DNA from: Panagrolaimus kolymaensis
Lineage: Eukaryota > Nematoda > Chromadorea > Rhabditida > Panagrolaimidae
DNA length: 64,000 nucleotides
Direction of reading: 5' to 3'
Assembly (NCBI GenBank): GCA_028622995.1
Contig: JAJQJQ010000047.1
Span: 1,984,001 to 2,048,000, forward strand
Shown here: positions 23,898-41,488 of the stretch, piece by piece
How the letters are laid out: every line of letters starts with the position of its first letter
Numbering within the stretch: the stretch's first letter is position 1
The notes under the pieces: model-generated
The model's database searches: none
Told to the model about the DNA's origin: nothing
Seen by the model: the letters and a program-made list of their open reading frames with translations, nothing else
Position numbers and translations under genes: made by a program

Positions 23898-26800
23898 CTA
23901 AAAATAAAGAAAAATAAATTTAAAAAATTCTAAGATCCTAATAAGCAGGTTTAAAAAACGAAAAGAACAAAAACAAAGGCGATATATTTTTAAGTCTATA
24001 GTTTTTAGAAAATAACTGTAGGCCACGACTACTTCCACCAACGTATTTTCTTTATTCTAAAAGGCATTAAAAAAATGAATCTTAAACTCTTTTTAATTTT
24101 TTTCATAAATATATTTCACCAAGATAAAAATGTGGGCAATAAATATTCTTAGGCAAAACCGAAATAAAAACAAAACAAAAGGTCAGACAATAATATTCTT
24201 TTTTTCTCTCAACCTTTTTTAGTTTTTTTTATTGTTTAACCATCATGAGCTCTTCTTGGAGATTCAGCTTCCCGTAACCCAGCGACTATTGTTGTTACGT
24301 TGTTGGAAGGCATAAAAATTGTGGAGGCATTTTTGAGCCAAAAGGAGTAGGAAAAAAAAAGAATTATTACCTCCATAATTCCATAACTCCATAATATAAT
24401 CATCTAACAACATACAGCTCTTTTTTTTATACATAAAAAGAAAACGAATACGTTCGTTCGTTCCTTCGTCATCAGAACACAATTTTTTTTGGTTATTCGC
24501 TACGTCACACTTCAATTCAAAAAATGCAGGAGAAATTGATATAATTAACATAAAACTAATTTTAGAATAAAAGTCAGCATTTTTAATTTTTAAAAATTAA
24601 AATAATTTAATACTTTTGATTGAATTTTCTCAAAAATAGAAACAAAAACATACAATTCAAAAAAAATTTATTTATTATAAAAACATATTTTTATTGATTT
24701 ATTAAAAATTTTGCAAAATAATTATACGGAAAAGTAATAGATTTTTAATTTTTTTAGTTTACACAAACAAAGAAGCTAAAAGCTGTGTTTTGTACGTTCA
24801 AACTTTTACCAGATATCTTGAAATTTTTTTTATCTATGTCGTTCCTAAAAAATTTTTGCATTCAATCTAGTCGTCCAAAAACATAAAAAATATAAATATT
24901 TAAAATTCTCTTTAAAAAATATATGCTTGGCTTTGAATATTCGAAGAGATATTTCGTGACGAATGTTGTCCAAGTCAAAAATCTTGATCTCAAGTAAGTT
25001 TTGGAATTCATAAAAAAATGCTTGGAAAGCAAAAAAGTTTTTCTAAAAATAATTAAACTTCCTTCAAAATTGGATTTTTTCGAATATCCAAAATTTTTTT
25101 ATATAAATAATTTATAAATATTTCAATTTAGGGACCTTTTTTAATTTTTGTCTCTTTTTTTTTTGCGAATGCCGCTTTGATGAGAAACTTTTTTTTATTT
25201 TTATTTTGTTTTTATTGCATGCTTCTTTGACACATGGATTGATTGGTTGAAGTATACGGAAGTAAGCCACTCTGCGCAAAATACATTCTCGTAAAACCTA
25301 ATTGAATTTTTTTTCTTTCTTTATTTTTATCGTTGTTACTTTTTAATTTAAAGTTTTAAAATAAAAAAAACTTTAACAAAAAGCAAAACAAAAACATGCA
25401 ACGCTCATAATCGACAGCCTTAGCAGCAAGTTTATGAAAATTTTCTGTAATTCTTTTTAAAATCAATTTCATTTTAATATTTTTAGTTTTAAAAATTTTC
25501 TTTTCTTGAAAATTTCATATATCGACTGTCGTCTGTTTTTTTTTTCATATCGCCACGTAAAATGAAGCATAAACTTATGTCAAATTAATGCCTTTCAAAA
25601 AGAAAAAAAAGGAAAGAAAAGAAATTTAGCGGCTGTTTGAACCAACGACGACGGCAGACAGCAGCGTTAGTAATTCATTTATTTGAGCAAAACTTTTTTT
25701 TAAAAAGGAGGGCTTTCATTTTCTTCAACGAACTGACTTTCTCAAACAACTTTCATCGAAATAATTTTACTTTTCTTGAGCCAAAAATTATGTTTCATTC
25801 ATTTTTTTTTGTTTTGAATTTTCTTCGCAAAGTTCTTCGATTTTACAAAAGCCTATTTAAATTTTAAAGTTATTTCTTGTTGCATTTTCCCGTTTTTATC
25901 TTTCCCTGAAAAAAAAAGATGTTCCATCAAGTTTTTTTTGCCTCTCGTTTACCATTTTAAAAAAAAGACACGCAACAACAATATTGTCACTTTCACATAT
26001 ATCTTATCTTTTTTATTTTTATTTTTTGTTTCCTACGACATTTTGACAAAAAAAAAGATTTACGGGATACCCATTTTAAAAAGATAAAAAAACTTAGTTT
26101 TTTTCTTGGAGGTGACGCGACGTCCGACGTCAAAAAAGTTTTAACTTTCTTTTTTTTTTCATCTCCGAAACTTGATAGATCGCTGCCAAAGATTTTCATG
26201 CAAAAATGCCTTTCTTTCTTTGAAAATCGCAATATTTTTTTAGAAGGAGCTTAGGGCACTGATCTCCAGGGGCTTGGCTTTTTTGGACAAATCCTTTTTG
26301 TTTTGTTTTGTCTTTCCAATTGCCATTTTTTAGGAAAGCTTTGTTGCTGCTTCCTTGATTCCTATATTTTAACCCATGGGTATTTTACTTTAATCTTCTT
26401 TTTTTTTTAAACTTTTTTCCAGTCAAGATAAGTTTTTCTCTCTGAGACAAAGTTTTTACAAATCAATCGAACTTTTTAGCGTCGAAACTATTTTATGCAA
26501 AAAATTCCTTTCTTTTTTCTTTTTTTTGCTAAAGTTTAAAACTTTTTTTTTCTTTGCAACCAAAAAGCTTGTCTTTATTAATTCTGCAAAAATTGGATGT
26601 TGGTATATTTATGTTTCTATTTCTTGCATGTTATGCATCATTTAAAATATTCTTTTTTTTCTTTCTATTTTTAAAAGTCTTCCATCCTTTAAAAAAATTA
26701 ATGATTCTATTCTAACTTTAACCTTTACTTCTAACTTTTTTTACTCTCCAACTTTTTCATCAAAAACTTTTCAATTCTATTTTTTCATTTTTTTTTTCTT

Positions 26801-29800
26801 TCCATCGTCTAACTTTTCAAAAAAAAAATGTTGTAAAAAGTATCGTTAATAAAACCCAAAAAAAAGTGTCACGGCAAATTTGTCAATGCCATCCATGTTT
26901 GAGAAACAACAACAACAGCAAGCAAGAAGCCGCAGGAGCACAAAAGCCTGAATTTTTTTTCTTCTCGACATTGTGAAAAAAAAAAGAATAAAAATAAAAA
27001 AGAATAAAAAAAAAAGCAATTGCAAACGCGCACATTCTTTTTATTTTTGCCCCTATTTTTTTTCTTCTCAAAAAGTTTAGTTTAGTTTTTTTTGTTATGT
27101 TGTGCCGTTGTCGTTTTTCGTTTATGAGTGATGCGAAAAAGTGGCGCCGCTTTTTTGCTTCTTCTGCTTCTCCATACTTTTTTTTATCCTTCTATTTTAC
27201 ATATATACATACTTCGTTCGTGAAAAAAGAAAAAAAGAAGCAAAGTGGCATCGTCGTTGTTGTTGCTTCTATTATATTTCCGAAAATATATGTATAAAAA
27301 AAAGTGGAGAGTTTTCGTTTTTGTTTTTGTTGTTTCAGAGAGGGCTCACATCAACTTTCTGTCTTCTGTCTCACTTTCTATCTTTGGTAAATTATACTTT
27401 TGCCAACAAAAAAAACAAGGATAAAAATAAAACTTTCGTTTGCTATTGTTTTTTTGTTTTTCCAGGTTTATTATACCTAAAACATAAAAGTAGTTGCATC
27501 ACTTTTTATATTTTTCTTTAAAAAAATATTTACAAACTTTCGTGTTAAAACATAAATATGTGCAGATAACTTTTTGAATTTTGATTTTTTTTAACCGTAA
27601 TTATTAAATTTTCTTTTTGCTCTGTTACTGTGTTTTTTTAGGCTTTCATAACAATTATAAGATTCTCTCCATAAATAATATTGTAGTCTTATTTATTTAT
27701 TATCGAAACTTTTAGCCTTTTTCAAATTATTTATTGTTTATTACATTTTTCTTTTCTTTCTTTTTTTATATTGTTCCATAAAAAGCTTGAAAGCAATGAT
27801 CTAAAATTCATTCATAGCCATATTTCTTTCATATTTCCTTTTTGACAGTTTCCGATTATGCTGTCAAGATTTTTTGGTTGTTTTTGGAATAAATTTTTTT
27901 CTTTGCTTCATCAAAGTCGTCTGGCTTTTATTCTTTTTTTCGATGAAATAGGAAATGCTTTTCATATAAAAATATATTTGGTTTTTTTGAAGGGTCTAAC
28001 GCCAAAATTTAAGTTATTCCAGAAACTCATCGGCGCAGGATTTTTTTACTTTTAGGATTTGAAGCGAAGGTTCGTGTTTTTCTTCTGAAACGAATATTTT
28101 TTTCAATTTCTTCGATTTTTTCTAGCATGACTTGGTACAACTAAGACATTTTAGACTTACTATAGTCCTTGTTTTTTTAATAAATAAAAGAAAAAAACTA
28201 AAACTCCAACCGAGAACCACGAACCAAAGAAAGGAGGAAAGAAAGAAAGTTATTATTCTTAAAAAGTAACAACAACAATAACGACGCCGACGACACGCGT
28301 CTGTGGTGGCTTGCTTATTTTTTTTTTGAATATTCTAAAATTCTTTATGAATTTTATTTTTTTCTCCTTTCCATTTTTCTAACATGTCCGAAAATAAAAA
28401 TATTATAAAAAAAACTTTTTTAATATCAAAACTTTCATGTCTCTTTTTTTTAAGAACTCCTTTTTCCTTCGTAGCTTAATAATTCAAAGCATTCAAAAAC
28501 AAGAGACATATAAAAACTTTATATTTATATTTTTTTCCTTTAAAAAAAACCAAGGAAAATGAGGCAGTAGCCAGCATTGTTTCTGACTTGGATGCTAAAA
28601 GTAAGAAGGGAGAAAAATAATTTGCCTTTTCATTGAAGCTTGTTTTTCTTCTGCCTGAATTTGAATGGCAGAAAATAAAACAAAAAAGCCAAGTTTTTCG
28701 TTCTTCGCTTAAAAAAATATAATTTTTTTCCTTGCATTCTTCAATGACACCCATCTCGCGCAATGTGTTGTTGTAGTTGTCTGTCATCGATGCCGGCATT
28801 TTTAAAACAAAAAAAACTTTCATTGAACCAAAAAAAAGTGGAAAACCCTTTTTTATTTTGAATTTTTTTACTTTTGTGGGTAAAGCTTTAGCAGCAGCAA
28901 CAACAATGCAACTAATTGTTGCCTAAAAACTTTTTATTTATTGTGTTTGTTAGGTCTTTCAAAAGTAGCAACAGCAGCAACCTTAATTTAATTCAATTTA
29001 TCTTTTTTTGCAGCGACACTAAACTAAAGTTAATTATATTTTTTCTTTTTCTTATTTCGTTCGTCGTTTCTGCGCGGGCAGGAAGGAGGAAAACTTGAGT
29101 TTAAAGTTGGGAACATTTTTATGCTAATTTTCTTGTTCCATCTTTTTGCGCAGGAGGAAATCCTGGCGCGAACTTTTTTCCTTGTACGATAATTTGTGTC
29201 TCTAAATTTCATCAGGAGTGTCTATGAACGAAACTTTAGTTATTTCAATTTTTTAGTTTTCTCTTTTCCTAAATTTTTTCTTTATATTTATTTATTTACT
29301 CTCAACTATCAATGACACAGTATTATTATCCTTCCTAACTTTTACTTTTTTTACTTTCTTTTTTCTGACTTTAGTAATTTACTATTTTTTTTATTATCCT
29401 TCAGAAAAAAAAGTATTTTTTTATTTTCTGTGCCAACAAAAACATTTTTTTCTTTCTTTCTTTGATGAGGAAGATGGTGATGACGAAAGGTAACACGATC
29501 CGAGATAAACCTGATGAAAAGCAATATAGTCGTCTATCGTTGTCGTGTGCTTGCTTGCTCGCTTTCTTTTTTAGTCTTAGTCGTCTTACATTAAAAATAA
29601 ATATATAAATTTCGACTGCCTTAAGGATGGCCAAAAGCAAGAGGACAGGCAAAAGCATGTGTTAGTTGCAAGAAAAACAAAAAACTTTCTTGCAGAAAAA
29701 AAAAGAGGAGAGGAGTGAAAACAATATGTTTGCTTGGTCTCTTTTTCATTGGGCAAATGAGATCAAGCTGACGTTATTTTTTTAAGATAAATAAGTCCAG

Positions 29801-32800
29801 TCGTCTCAAAAAAAACGTCAGAAAACTTGCTTTCTTGCCGCGGCTTTGCTTAATTTCGCTGTTATTTTAATTTTCAAGAATAAAATTAAAAATATTGAAT
29901 TCTTTAAAATTATTTTCAAACTTTTTTTTTTCTCAATTTCTAACCCAAGTTTTCCTTTTTTTATTTTTTATTTCTATTTTTTTAGCAGCTTCTTGAACAT
30001 CTCTCTTTCATGCTTGAATAATTATTGATAGAAAAATCTTTCAACAAAAAAAGGCTTTGTTACAACTATTTTTTTCTCTTTTCATTTTCCATGGATAAAA
30101 AATATATATAAAAAGTGCCAGTTAAAGGTTTATTTTTTTTCATACAAAGAAAATTTTTTTTCTGTTATGCTCCAATTTTTTTTTCTTCTTCCAGCAACAT
30201 TAATTTTTTGGCCTCATTTATTATTATATTCAAAAAACCACTTTATCTTCCATGACCTCTTCCACCAAAAAAGAAAGAAAAGAAAATAAAAAGAATTTTT
30301 ATATTAAAAATGAAAAAGTAATATACTCGAAAAAAGAAAAAAAGAAACTTGGGTAAGTTGGAGAAAAAAAATTATATGAATGCACACATTTATTTTTTTA
30401 TTTTTTTGATGGAAGCGAAAAAAGAGAGAAAGTTTTTTTCGATGATTCTAAAATAAGCTTTTTTTCTATGCTTCATTTTTTCAATTGTGCCTACAGGCAA
30501 TTTGGATAACTTTTAAGTATTTTTTTTCTTCATTTTTTGCTGCCTCAGATATTATAGAAGTAAAAAGAAAAAGTTTTTATGAAAAGAAAAATGTTTCAAA
30601 TATGAAATACTTTTTTCCGGCATTTGTTGATATTATTTTTTTTTCTATGCTTTTTTTCTTTTCTTTTGTTCCAATTTTTGAGAGAAAATTTTTTTGATAC
30701 TCATGTAGCCATAGAGCCATGACGCATTTTGGACATTTTTCAGTCTTTTTTAAACTCCTCGAAAAAAAGAAGAAAAAAACTTTTAACTCAAGCCTCGAGG
30801 CCACCCATTTATTTTTTTTGGAAATGGTTGATAGATACCCAAAAGTTTCAATGTTTGTGAGTCGAAAACGAAAAAAAAAACAATTTAAGCAATTTTCTTC
30901 TCCTCGAAAAAAGAAGTTTTTTTTACGCAAGTATGCCCCACAATTTTTTTTCTCTCTATAAAAACCCGAGAAATTTATCTCCCTTCTTCTTTTTTATTTT
31001 TCTGTTGTTTCTGAAGCGTTTTTTCTTCCTTTTTTGTCGTCGTTGTTTCTTTCTGACTTTTTCATCAATGAAAAATCGACCACCACAACAACGACGACAA
31101 AGGATAAAGGAAGAGATGGCAAAAAAAAAAAAATTGCCTTTTGTTTTTCTTATTTTTTTTATATACACATTTTTCTTATGCTTTTTTTGAAGATGAAACA
31201 AAAAAAAGTAGCAAAAAAAATAAAATAAAAATGATGTTTCACTTTTTTGTTTCTTTTGTTTTTGTTGCTCTTCTTCTTGCGCGTTTATGTCAGGCAAGCA
31301 TGAGGTTATCATCTTCAGCTTTCACCCACCAGACGAAAGATGCGCTTGCTGACTCCAGAATGTCCAGCATCTTATTTTTTTCTGCTTGTCAGCCTCAACA
31401 AAAGAAAAGATAATTCTCAAGGGAGTAGTAAATTTTTGTCAATGGTTTTTTCTTTCTCATTTTGAAAGATCTTATAAAAAATATTTTGAAAAAATAAAAA
31501 CTTTGATAGAAACTTAAAATAATTTTTTATTCTTCGAAAGATAAATTTTTTTGCGACTTTTTTATTATTAGCACCTGGGCATTGGCATATGGTAATTTTT
31601 CAATCGCAAAACTTAAAAATATTTATATAGGAAAAAAAGACATTTTTTTGTTTCTTTAAATTTTTTTAGGAAATTAATCTGCGAGCATTTAACGCCTTTT
31701 TTTACTTTCTTTCCTCTAACTTCAAGCAGCAGCAATTTGATGCAAAAAAAAAAAAAGAAAGGCAAAAAAGAAAGAAAATAAATAAGAAACAGGTGGTCAA
31801 GAAAAAAAAGCGATTTAGAAAACTAAAAAACTTTGAAAAATTATTTCAAATCAGCTCAATTTCCCTCTTTAGCTCGTTAGCTGAAAATAAAAGAAGAAAG
31901 AGACCTCTCTTTTAAAATCTCATAAAAAAATTGGAAAGAAAAAGAAAAATGTGTTGCGACAAGCGGCAAAAATTACGAGGCAACACAGCAACGTGGCTTT
32001 CCTTTCTTCTTTTTAAATTAAACAAATTTGTGGTGATCTTCTAATTTTCTGAAGAGAGCTGTAAAATATAGAAAACTTTTTTTGAGTTAATAAAAAAACC
32101 AAAATAATAAAGATATCCCATAAAATTTAATTGAGTGACTTATTTATTGCTTCATTTATTTTATTTTTTTAGACCATAAAAATTATCTTCGTCATATATA
32201 AGAAATTAGGCGAGGAAGTAAAACCACCAAAAGCCAAAAGACGGGTGATGAGTTGTTCGTTCAATTATTTGAAACGATGATGTATGCTTGAAAATTGCCA
32301 TACTACTTTTTTTTTCTTGTTCCTCCAATTTTTCTTCTTCTTCGTCGTTCGTCGTTTTTTACTTTCTTATTCTTGAATATTTTTTTCTTCATCCTTCTTG
32401 AAACTCACGAAAAAAAAGAATCGAAAGAAAGTGGAGAGTAGTTTTAAAAAACCTGCTTTCTCAAGACAAGAAAGCGACAAATTTCTTTTTTGGCCATCAC
32501 CCTTTTTTTTTTGCTTTGCGTCCAACATGAAACAAGAAAAACGACGACAACGGCATCAGCATCAGCGGTGGCGCAATAAAACTTCCACCAAGAAAAAAAG
32601 CAAGAAGAGAAAGAAAACAAGCATCTATCTCGTCAAAAGTGTAAGCAGCCGAAAAAAAAAATATTAAACTTTTTTTTTCTTAGGACACAGGCGCGTCAGT
32701 TTAAAAAAAGAAAAAAAGTAGTATGTATTTGAGGAGGGCTTCATTTTTGGGGAGGTCTGCCGCCCTGCTTTCTATCTTCTCCTGTGGCAATGGCCCAGAG

Positions 32801-33530
32801 AGTCAGTCAGTTAGTTATTATTTTGCTGCGGTGGTTGTTGTTGTTTCTTTTCTTCTGTTTTCGCGCCTTGTGAACACGCTACTCTCTACTTTGCCAAAAA
32901 TACTTTGCTATTCCAAAAAAAAAGAAGTGAGAGTGACTTTTAAAAACGACCGGGATTTTTTTTCTTTCGTTGACTTTTTTTTTTCATTTTTACCCATATT
33001 TTTGGAGACGAAAAAAATATGATGAATCTTCTTCAACTTTTTTGTCCACAAAAAATTCCAAATAAAAAAAGTTATATATTTGTCTTTTGAAGATATTTTA
33101 AAGATTTTTTTTTCTTCAAAAGATTTGTCAAAGCCTTTTCTCTCTTTTTTTTTATTATATTTTCTATGGTCCTTTGCGACTTTCTACGGTACTACTTCCT
33201 TCTGACCCTCATTATTTTTTTACTTTTTTTTTCATTCGTGGACAATGCCTTTCATTTTCTGCAACAGTCGCCAGCCTCTTCCAAAATTTTCTTCTCTCTT
33301 TTTTTTATTGTAAAAATATAATTTTTTCTTTCTTTCTTTTTTACCAATTTAAACGGCAAATAAATAATTTTCGTGTTCGCAGCATGATGTCTTTTTTTTA
33401 TAAATGCAAATCTTTTTAAATCTTAAATTTATTTTTTCAGGTGCCTTTTTGACTTTGCAACAACTAACATTTCTTTCTTATTTTTTTTCCAATTCTTATT
33501 TTATCAGCCACGGCAGTGCCACTAAATAAA
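23898..33530. other. About 10 kb of gene-free DNA between divergent genes
   Basis: This lies between the start of the minus-strand coiled-coil gene and the plus-strand innexin. It is dominated by poly-T, poly-A and TTTTC/GAAAA tracts. Open frames are low-complexity Phe/Lys/Ser strings. Scattered patches such as CAACAACAACAGCAAGCAAG (about 26910) and GACGACAACGGCATCAGCAT (about 32542) have higher complexity. It may hold regulatory DNA, 5' untranslated exons or large introns, but I cannot point to any specific element. Confidence 0.45.
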
Positions 33531-33578
33531 ATGGTGCAATCAAGCGTCGTCGACTTCGACGAACAAAAAATGGTTTAA
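33531..33578 (+). other. Possible upstream ORF in the innexin 5' region
   Basis: A 15-codon frame (MVQSSVVDFDEQKMV) of balanced codon use starts shortly after an acceptor-like TTATCAG at about 33502-33508. It lies about 450 bp before the innexin ATG. It could be an upstream ORF on a leader exon. No donor towards the innexin start is certain. Confidence 0.3.
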
Positions 33579-33988
33579 GCTACCACAGAGATTTTTTTCC
33601 GAATTACGAATTATGGTGAAAATCAGTCTACTATAAAAAATAAATAATATTTTTTGGTTAAAATATTATTTTATTTTTATATATATATTTTTTCCCGAAG
33701 AAAACTTTCCGAAACCAACGACAAAGAAAGAAAGCTAGCGATTGGCAAATTTTTAATCTCAAATTTTTCCATCACTGCCAAAAATTAAAAACAAAAGCTT
33801 TGATTATTTTTATTTCATTGTTTTTAATATTTTATTTATTAATTTTATTAAATGAGAAGGGGGAGTCATTAAAGTTTAAGAAGCTGCTTTTATTATTAAA
33901 AGGCTCCCTCTTTCTCAGCTACGAATAACGAAATCTTTCTGATTACGAATCATTATTATTGAAAATTAAAATAGATCTTTGACCAAAG

Positions 33989-37467
<3,479 letters not shown>

Positions 37468-38653
37468 AAAGAATATATAAAGTAAAGCAATAAATAATGA
37501 ATTTAAAATTATAAACAAATTTCATGGATAATCTTTTGAGCCTTTCTCAAATTTTCTTTTTCTCGCTCAGTTCTTTTTCTTTTTCTTTTTTTTATATTTC
37601 GGGTAAAATTAATTTGGAGCTATTAGTCTTTTTCACTACCTTTTGAATGCCAAAACATTTTTTTTAAATTTGTATATACCCGCTTAAAATCGTTTTACAA
37701 GATCTTGCCATTTTTCTGACAATATCTCACATGAAAAAAGTCTCAGCACGAAATTTAATAAATTTTAAAAATTATCACAAAATGGTTATCTAACTTCCGT
37801 GCCAAGACATTTTTTAGTATTTAAAGCAAATCTTTAAGCGTTTTTATGCAAATTTTTAAAATCACTTTCAATTCTCTAAAATCCAACCATTTTTCTCTCC
37901 TAATTCTAGTCTTATTATTTTTTTGTGGGTTTCTCATTCTTTCTTTTTTTTCTTAAATAAAGTCAAGTTAACATTGTGCGCTTCATCACAACTTTTTTTA
38001 ACCTATCCTCTTCCCTCTATCCTCCTTCCCTTTTTTTCCCTTTTTCTTTCTTTTTTTGTGTTATTATTATGGCAAAAATGTATGTTGCTGTTGCGTACAT
38101 TGTTTCACTTTTCACTTACATATTCATTCATATTTTATTATTAGTATACGATTTTTTTTGAGAAGTTTGTTTTGAATACCAAAAAAAAAATAGACAAAAA
38201 TACTTCTCTAATTTTTGAAGCTTTATTCATTCTATTTCTTCAAAGCACACTTTAAGTGTGTTTTTATCTTTCTTTCTTTAATATTTTGTACTTTTTTCCT
38301 CAAACAAAAATACCCGAAGTTGCTTTCTTTTGTGCCATCTTTTTCTCTATTCAGTCAGTAAATCAGTGAGTCTCACATTTATCTGTTTTGATGTTTCTCA
38401 TTCTTTTGAAAAAAAATAAAAACCTGCCATTAAAAAAGAGATACCATTATTCTTTTTTCTTTTTCTTTTCTTAAAAAAAATTTATTATTGTATTTTAATT
38501 ATGTTTTTTTATAGATGTAAAAAAGTTTTTAAAAATATAATTAATTAATTCTATAAAAAAAAATAAACTCAAGACAAATGAATAAAAAAAACTGTCCATT
38601 TTTTTCAAGCAAGCAAACATCGAAGAAATAAAAGTTATCAAAAAAAATTAAAA
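37468..38653. other. Convergent intergenic region after the innexin
   Basis: Pyrimidine-rich sequence with no supported gene. An AATAAA for the innexin lies at about 37489-37495. Confidence 0.5.
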
Positions 38654-39782
38654 TCAATAATATCTTTCACGTAATTCCTGATCTTTAAGCAGCTTTTCTT
38701 CTTGCATTCGATGCTTTTGAATTTCATCAGCTTTTGAAAACCGATTATAAACAAAAGGAAAACCAGCACGATTTTGGCCATAAAGATCAGCGATAAAAAT
38801 AAACACTGTAAGAAATTCGATTACTGCAGCTGCAATCCATTGAGGACGGATGCCTGCCTCGCCACGACCAATAAGATTATATTCGGGATCTGTGGTGGCT
38901 GCGGCATGAATGGAACCAACAATTCCACAAACTATCATTAAAACTATTCCACAAATTGCATAAATTTTTTCCTAAAAATCCGACAACAAAAAAATAATTT
39001 TTAGAGTAAAAAATAAATAAAAAATACACTTACAAACCCCAAAATTAATTGTGGTCGAGCTTTATGCATATTTAAAGAATATGCAATTAAAATCAATGTA
39101 CACATTCCAGCTAAAAGTACAATAATACATAGAACTAAAGCTTGGCCATAAGCTTTATAACCAAATTCCGTTAAAATCATGGTGCAAGTTGTTCGAGCAC
39201 AAGAAATTTGGACAAGCCAATGAAGGGTAAAAAATATTGCCTAAAAAGTTTAAAAAATACAATAAAAATCGCAAAAGAATGAAAGAAAAAACTTAGAAAT
39301 TTTAGTTTAAATAAAAATTTTGTGTTCAAAAAATTCAGGATTTTATGGAAATAATTAAAAAAGCTAACCATTTCAAACCATCTTAATAAAGCATATGGAT
39401 GTGAACACATTCCAGGAGTACAATCAACTCGAGTTTCTTCATAATAACTCTGAAAGTTAAAAACTTTATAATTTTTTCTCTTTCAATCATAATTTTTTTA
39501 AATAATAAAAACAAAATTAATAAAACTTACTTGATTTAAAAAATGTTCTTTTCCATTTCTCGCCGTTGTTGTCGTAGTTCGAATAATTTGATTTTGAATA
39601 TTATTTTCTATGGTTGGTCGATATACTGAAGAAGGAATATCTTCAAATACATCAGTGGTTACATATCTCGTGGTCGTTGGTTGATTATTTATTGGTGCAA
39701 AAGGTTGTGGCGGTGGAAGAGGAAATGGATTATTCCCAAATTTTCCTCGTCCTGAACGAGGTGGCTCAAAATCACTATACAT
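38654..39782 (-). CDS. Four-TM (MARVEL/tetraspan-like) membrane protein
   Basis: Exons on the minus strand: 39782-39531, 39449-39369, 39240-39034, 38971-38654. All joins are phase 0 and give 285 residues. The first 85 residues are a proline- and threonine-rich cytosolic tail (FPLPPPQPFAPINNQ). Four hydrophobic segments follow: FTLHWLVQISC, ALVLCIIVLLAGMCTLILIA, YAICGIVLMIVCGIVG and PQWIAAAVIEFLTVFIFIAD. The short polar C-terminus is rich in Glu/Arg (KHRMQEEKLLKDQELRERYY). Topology and the loop DYPEYN-like motif (DPEYNLIGRGE) suggest a MARVEL-type membrane protein, but the family is not certain. The gene lies head-to-tail downstream of the DNase II gene on the same strand, 285 bp away. Confidence 0.8.
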
Positions 39783-40067
39783 CAATCAATATTACTTTTA
39801 CGCTAGCTACCTGTAAATAAAATAAACACTTTTTTATGCAATCAAATAATTTTTTTTCTCTTTCTCGTGTGCTTTTTTTGTTGAAAAGATTGATTCAATG
39901 ATTGATTTTGGCTTTCTTATCTTTTTTTTGAAAAGCATAACTTTCAATTTATTTTGTTTGTTTTCCAACGAAAAAAGGAAGCATAATTTTATTTTATATA
40001 TTTTTTCAGTGTTCAAAAGCAAAGTTATTGAAAAATAATTATTGAATTAACAACAAAATTTTTTTGA

Positions 40068-41488
40068 TTAGCATGAATTTTCTGTCAAGAGAAGTGGACT
40101 ATAAACATCCCAAACTTTTTTCATGTTAAGGCAAACAGTACCGCCACCGCGAACGAATTGAGAAGTCTGAAAATTATTATTATTAAACATTCCTTTAAAA
40201 GTTAAATTTTTACCATTCGATTGATATCTCCAATGCAAACATAAGGCTTGGATGAGCTTGAACTAACTGCGAGTTTTGAATGATCATTGGTGTATTTAAA
40301 TTGTGAAGTTGTTCCAACTTTCAAAGTTTGTACATCCAAAACAAGATATTTGGCACTGCAATCAAGGGCCACTGGGCTTCCACGCCGCCAAGTTTCAACA
40401 TATAATGGAGCTTGTAAAGATGGAGCAACTAAGACATCATATAAATCTTGATTGAAATCCGCTGATTTTGCGAATGAAGTAAATTGTTGGCCTCCCCGAG
40501 TTTTAAGGGTTACGGTACTTGAAAAAGGTGAACCTTTTTTAAATTCGCCTCCAATCAATTTAGCTAAATCTGGATTATCCGCGGCCATGGATGTAGCTAA
40601 TTGGGAACTGTAAATATCGGGATGATTAAAATAAAGTTGAGTTCCAATTTTGGTTAATTCTTCATAATTGAAAGTCATGCAAAGCATTGATTGAGCATAA
40701 ATGGTTCCACTTGCTGGATATCCATATGCATCAACTGGAGGAAATTTAGGAATGGAATGAACAAGCCAAAATCCTCCAGTTTTATCAAAATAAACAACTC
40801 CTTTGTTATGTCCAAATTGAACTCGAGATGAAAATTTTGTTCGATTTTCGTGATACAAAGCTTCCAAAAGTTCCAAATCTTCTACAGCTTCTTCATCATT
40901 GTACATAACATGAGAAGAATCCGCATTGTTTTTGTTGTCGTAAAGTTGTTGGAAAGTGTATGAAATGGCCTAAAAACAAGAGAATTTTTTAGTCTTTTAA
41001 AAGCAAAAATAAAAGCATTTAAGAGAATTTTAGAATTTTTCGAATTTCGAAGAAAAAAAGGATTTGATTTGGTTATTTTTAGTCATAAGTTTTTTAAGAC
41101 ATAAAACACAAAACAATCATTTTTTGTTAAGTTTTGCAACGAATTCTCGATACATCTTTATGGAAGAAAGTTTTTTTCTTTAAGCAACTTTTATGAATTA
41201 AGTGCTATTTTAAATTTTAAAAACGGCTAATAAACCCGAAAGTTAACATACCTGTTGTTTACTATTCATATCATTTGGACTTGGAGCAAGTGAATTAGTA
41301 TTAACATCCATATAATAAAATCCAACACCATCTCCAACTCCTTGAATGCTATTATCCTTTTCTCGAGGCATTTTATATCCAACAAACCAATCAACATCAT
41401 TATTGTTTTGATCTTTACAGCTGACCCCAGCAGCCACCGGAAGGGTTACAAGCAAGCAGAAACCCAGAATTTGCGTTGACCAAAACAT
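40068..41488 (-). CDS. Deoxyribonuclease II (acid DNase)
   Basis: Exons 41488-41252, 40969-40214 and 40166-40068 join in phase 0 to 363 residues, the normal family length. A signal peptide (FCLLVTLPVAAGVSC) precedes the mature start SCKDQNNNDVDWFVGYKMPR. Both halves of the phospholipase-D-like active site are present: GHNKG with His133/Lys135 and NDHSKLAV with His309/Lys311. Other family landmarks are GGFWLVHSIPKFP and the C-terminal YVCIGDINRM. DNase II cleaves DNA to 3'-phosphate ends at acid pH in lysosomes and digests DNA from apoptotic or ingested cells; the C. elegans relatives are nuc-1, crn-6 and crn-7. Which orthologue this is cannot be decided here. Confidence 0.95.

Noticed and set aside
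30577..31413. Several overlapping frames of 80-118 codons on both strands
   Set aside because: Phe/Lys-rich strings from poly-T/poly-A DNA; no splice structure or domain.
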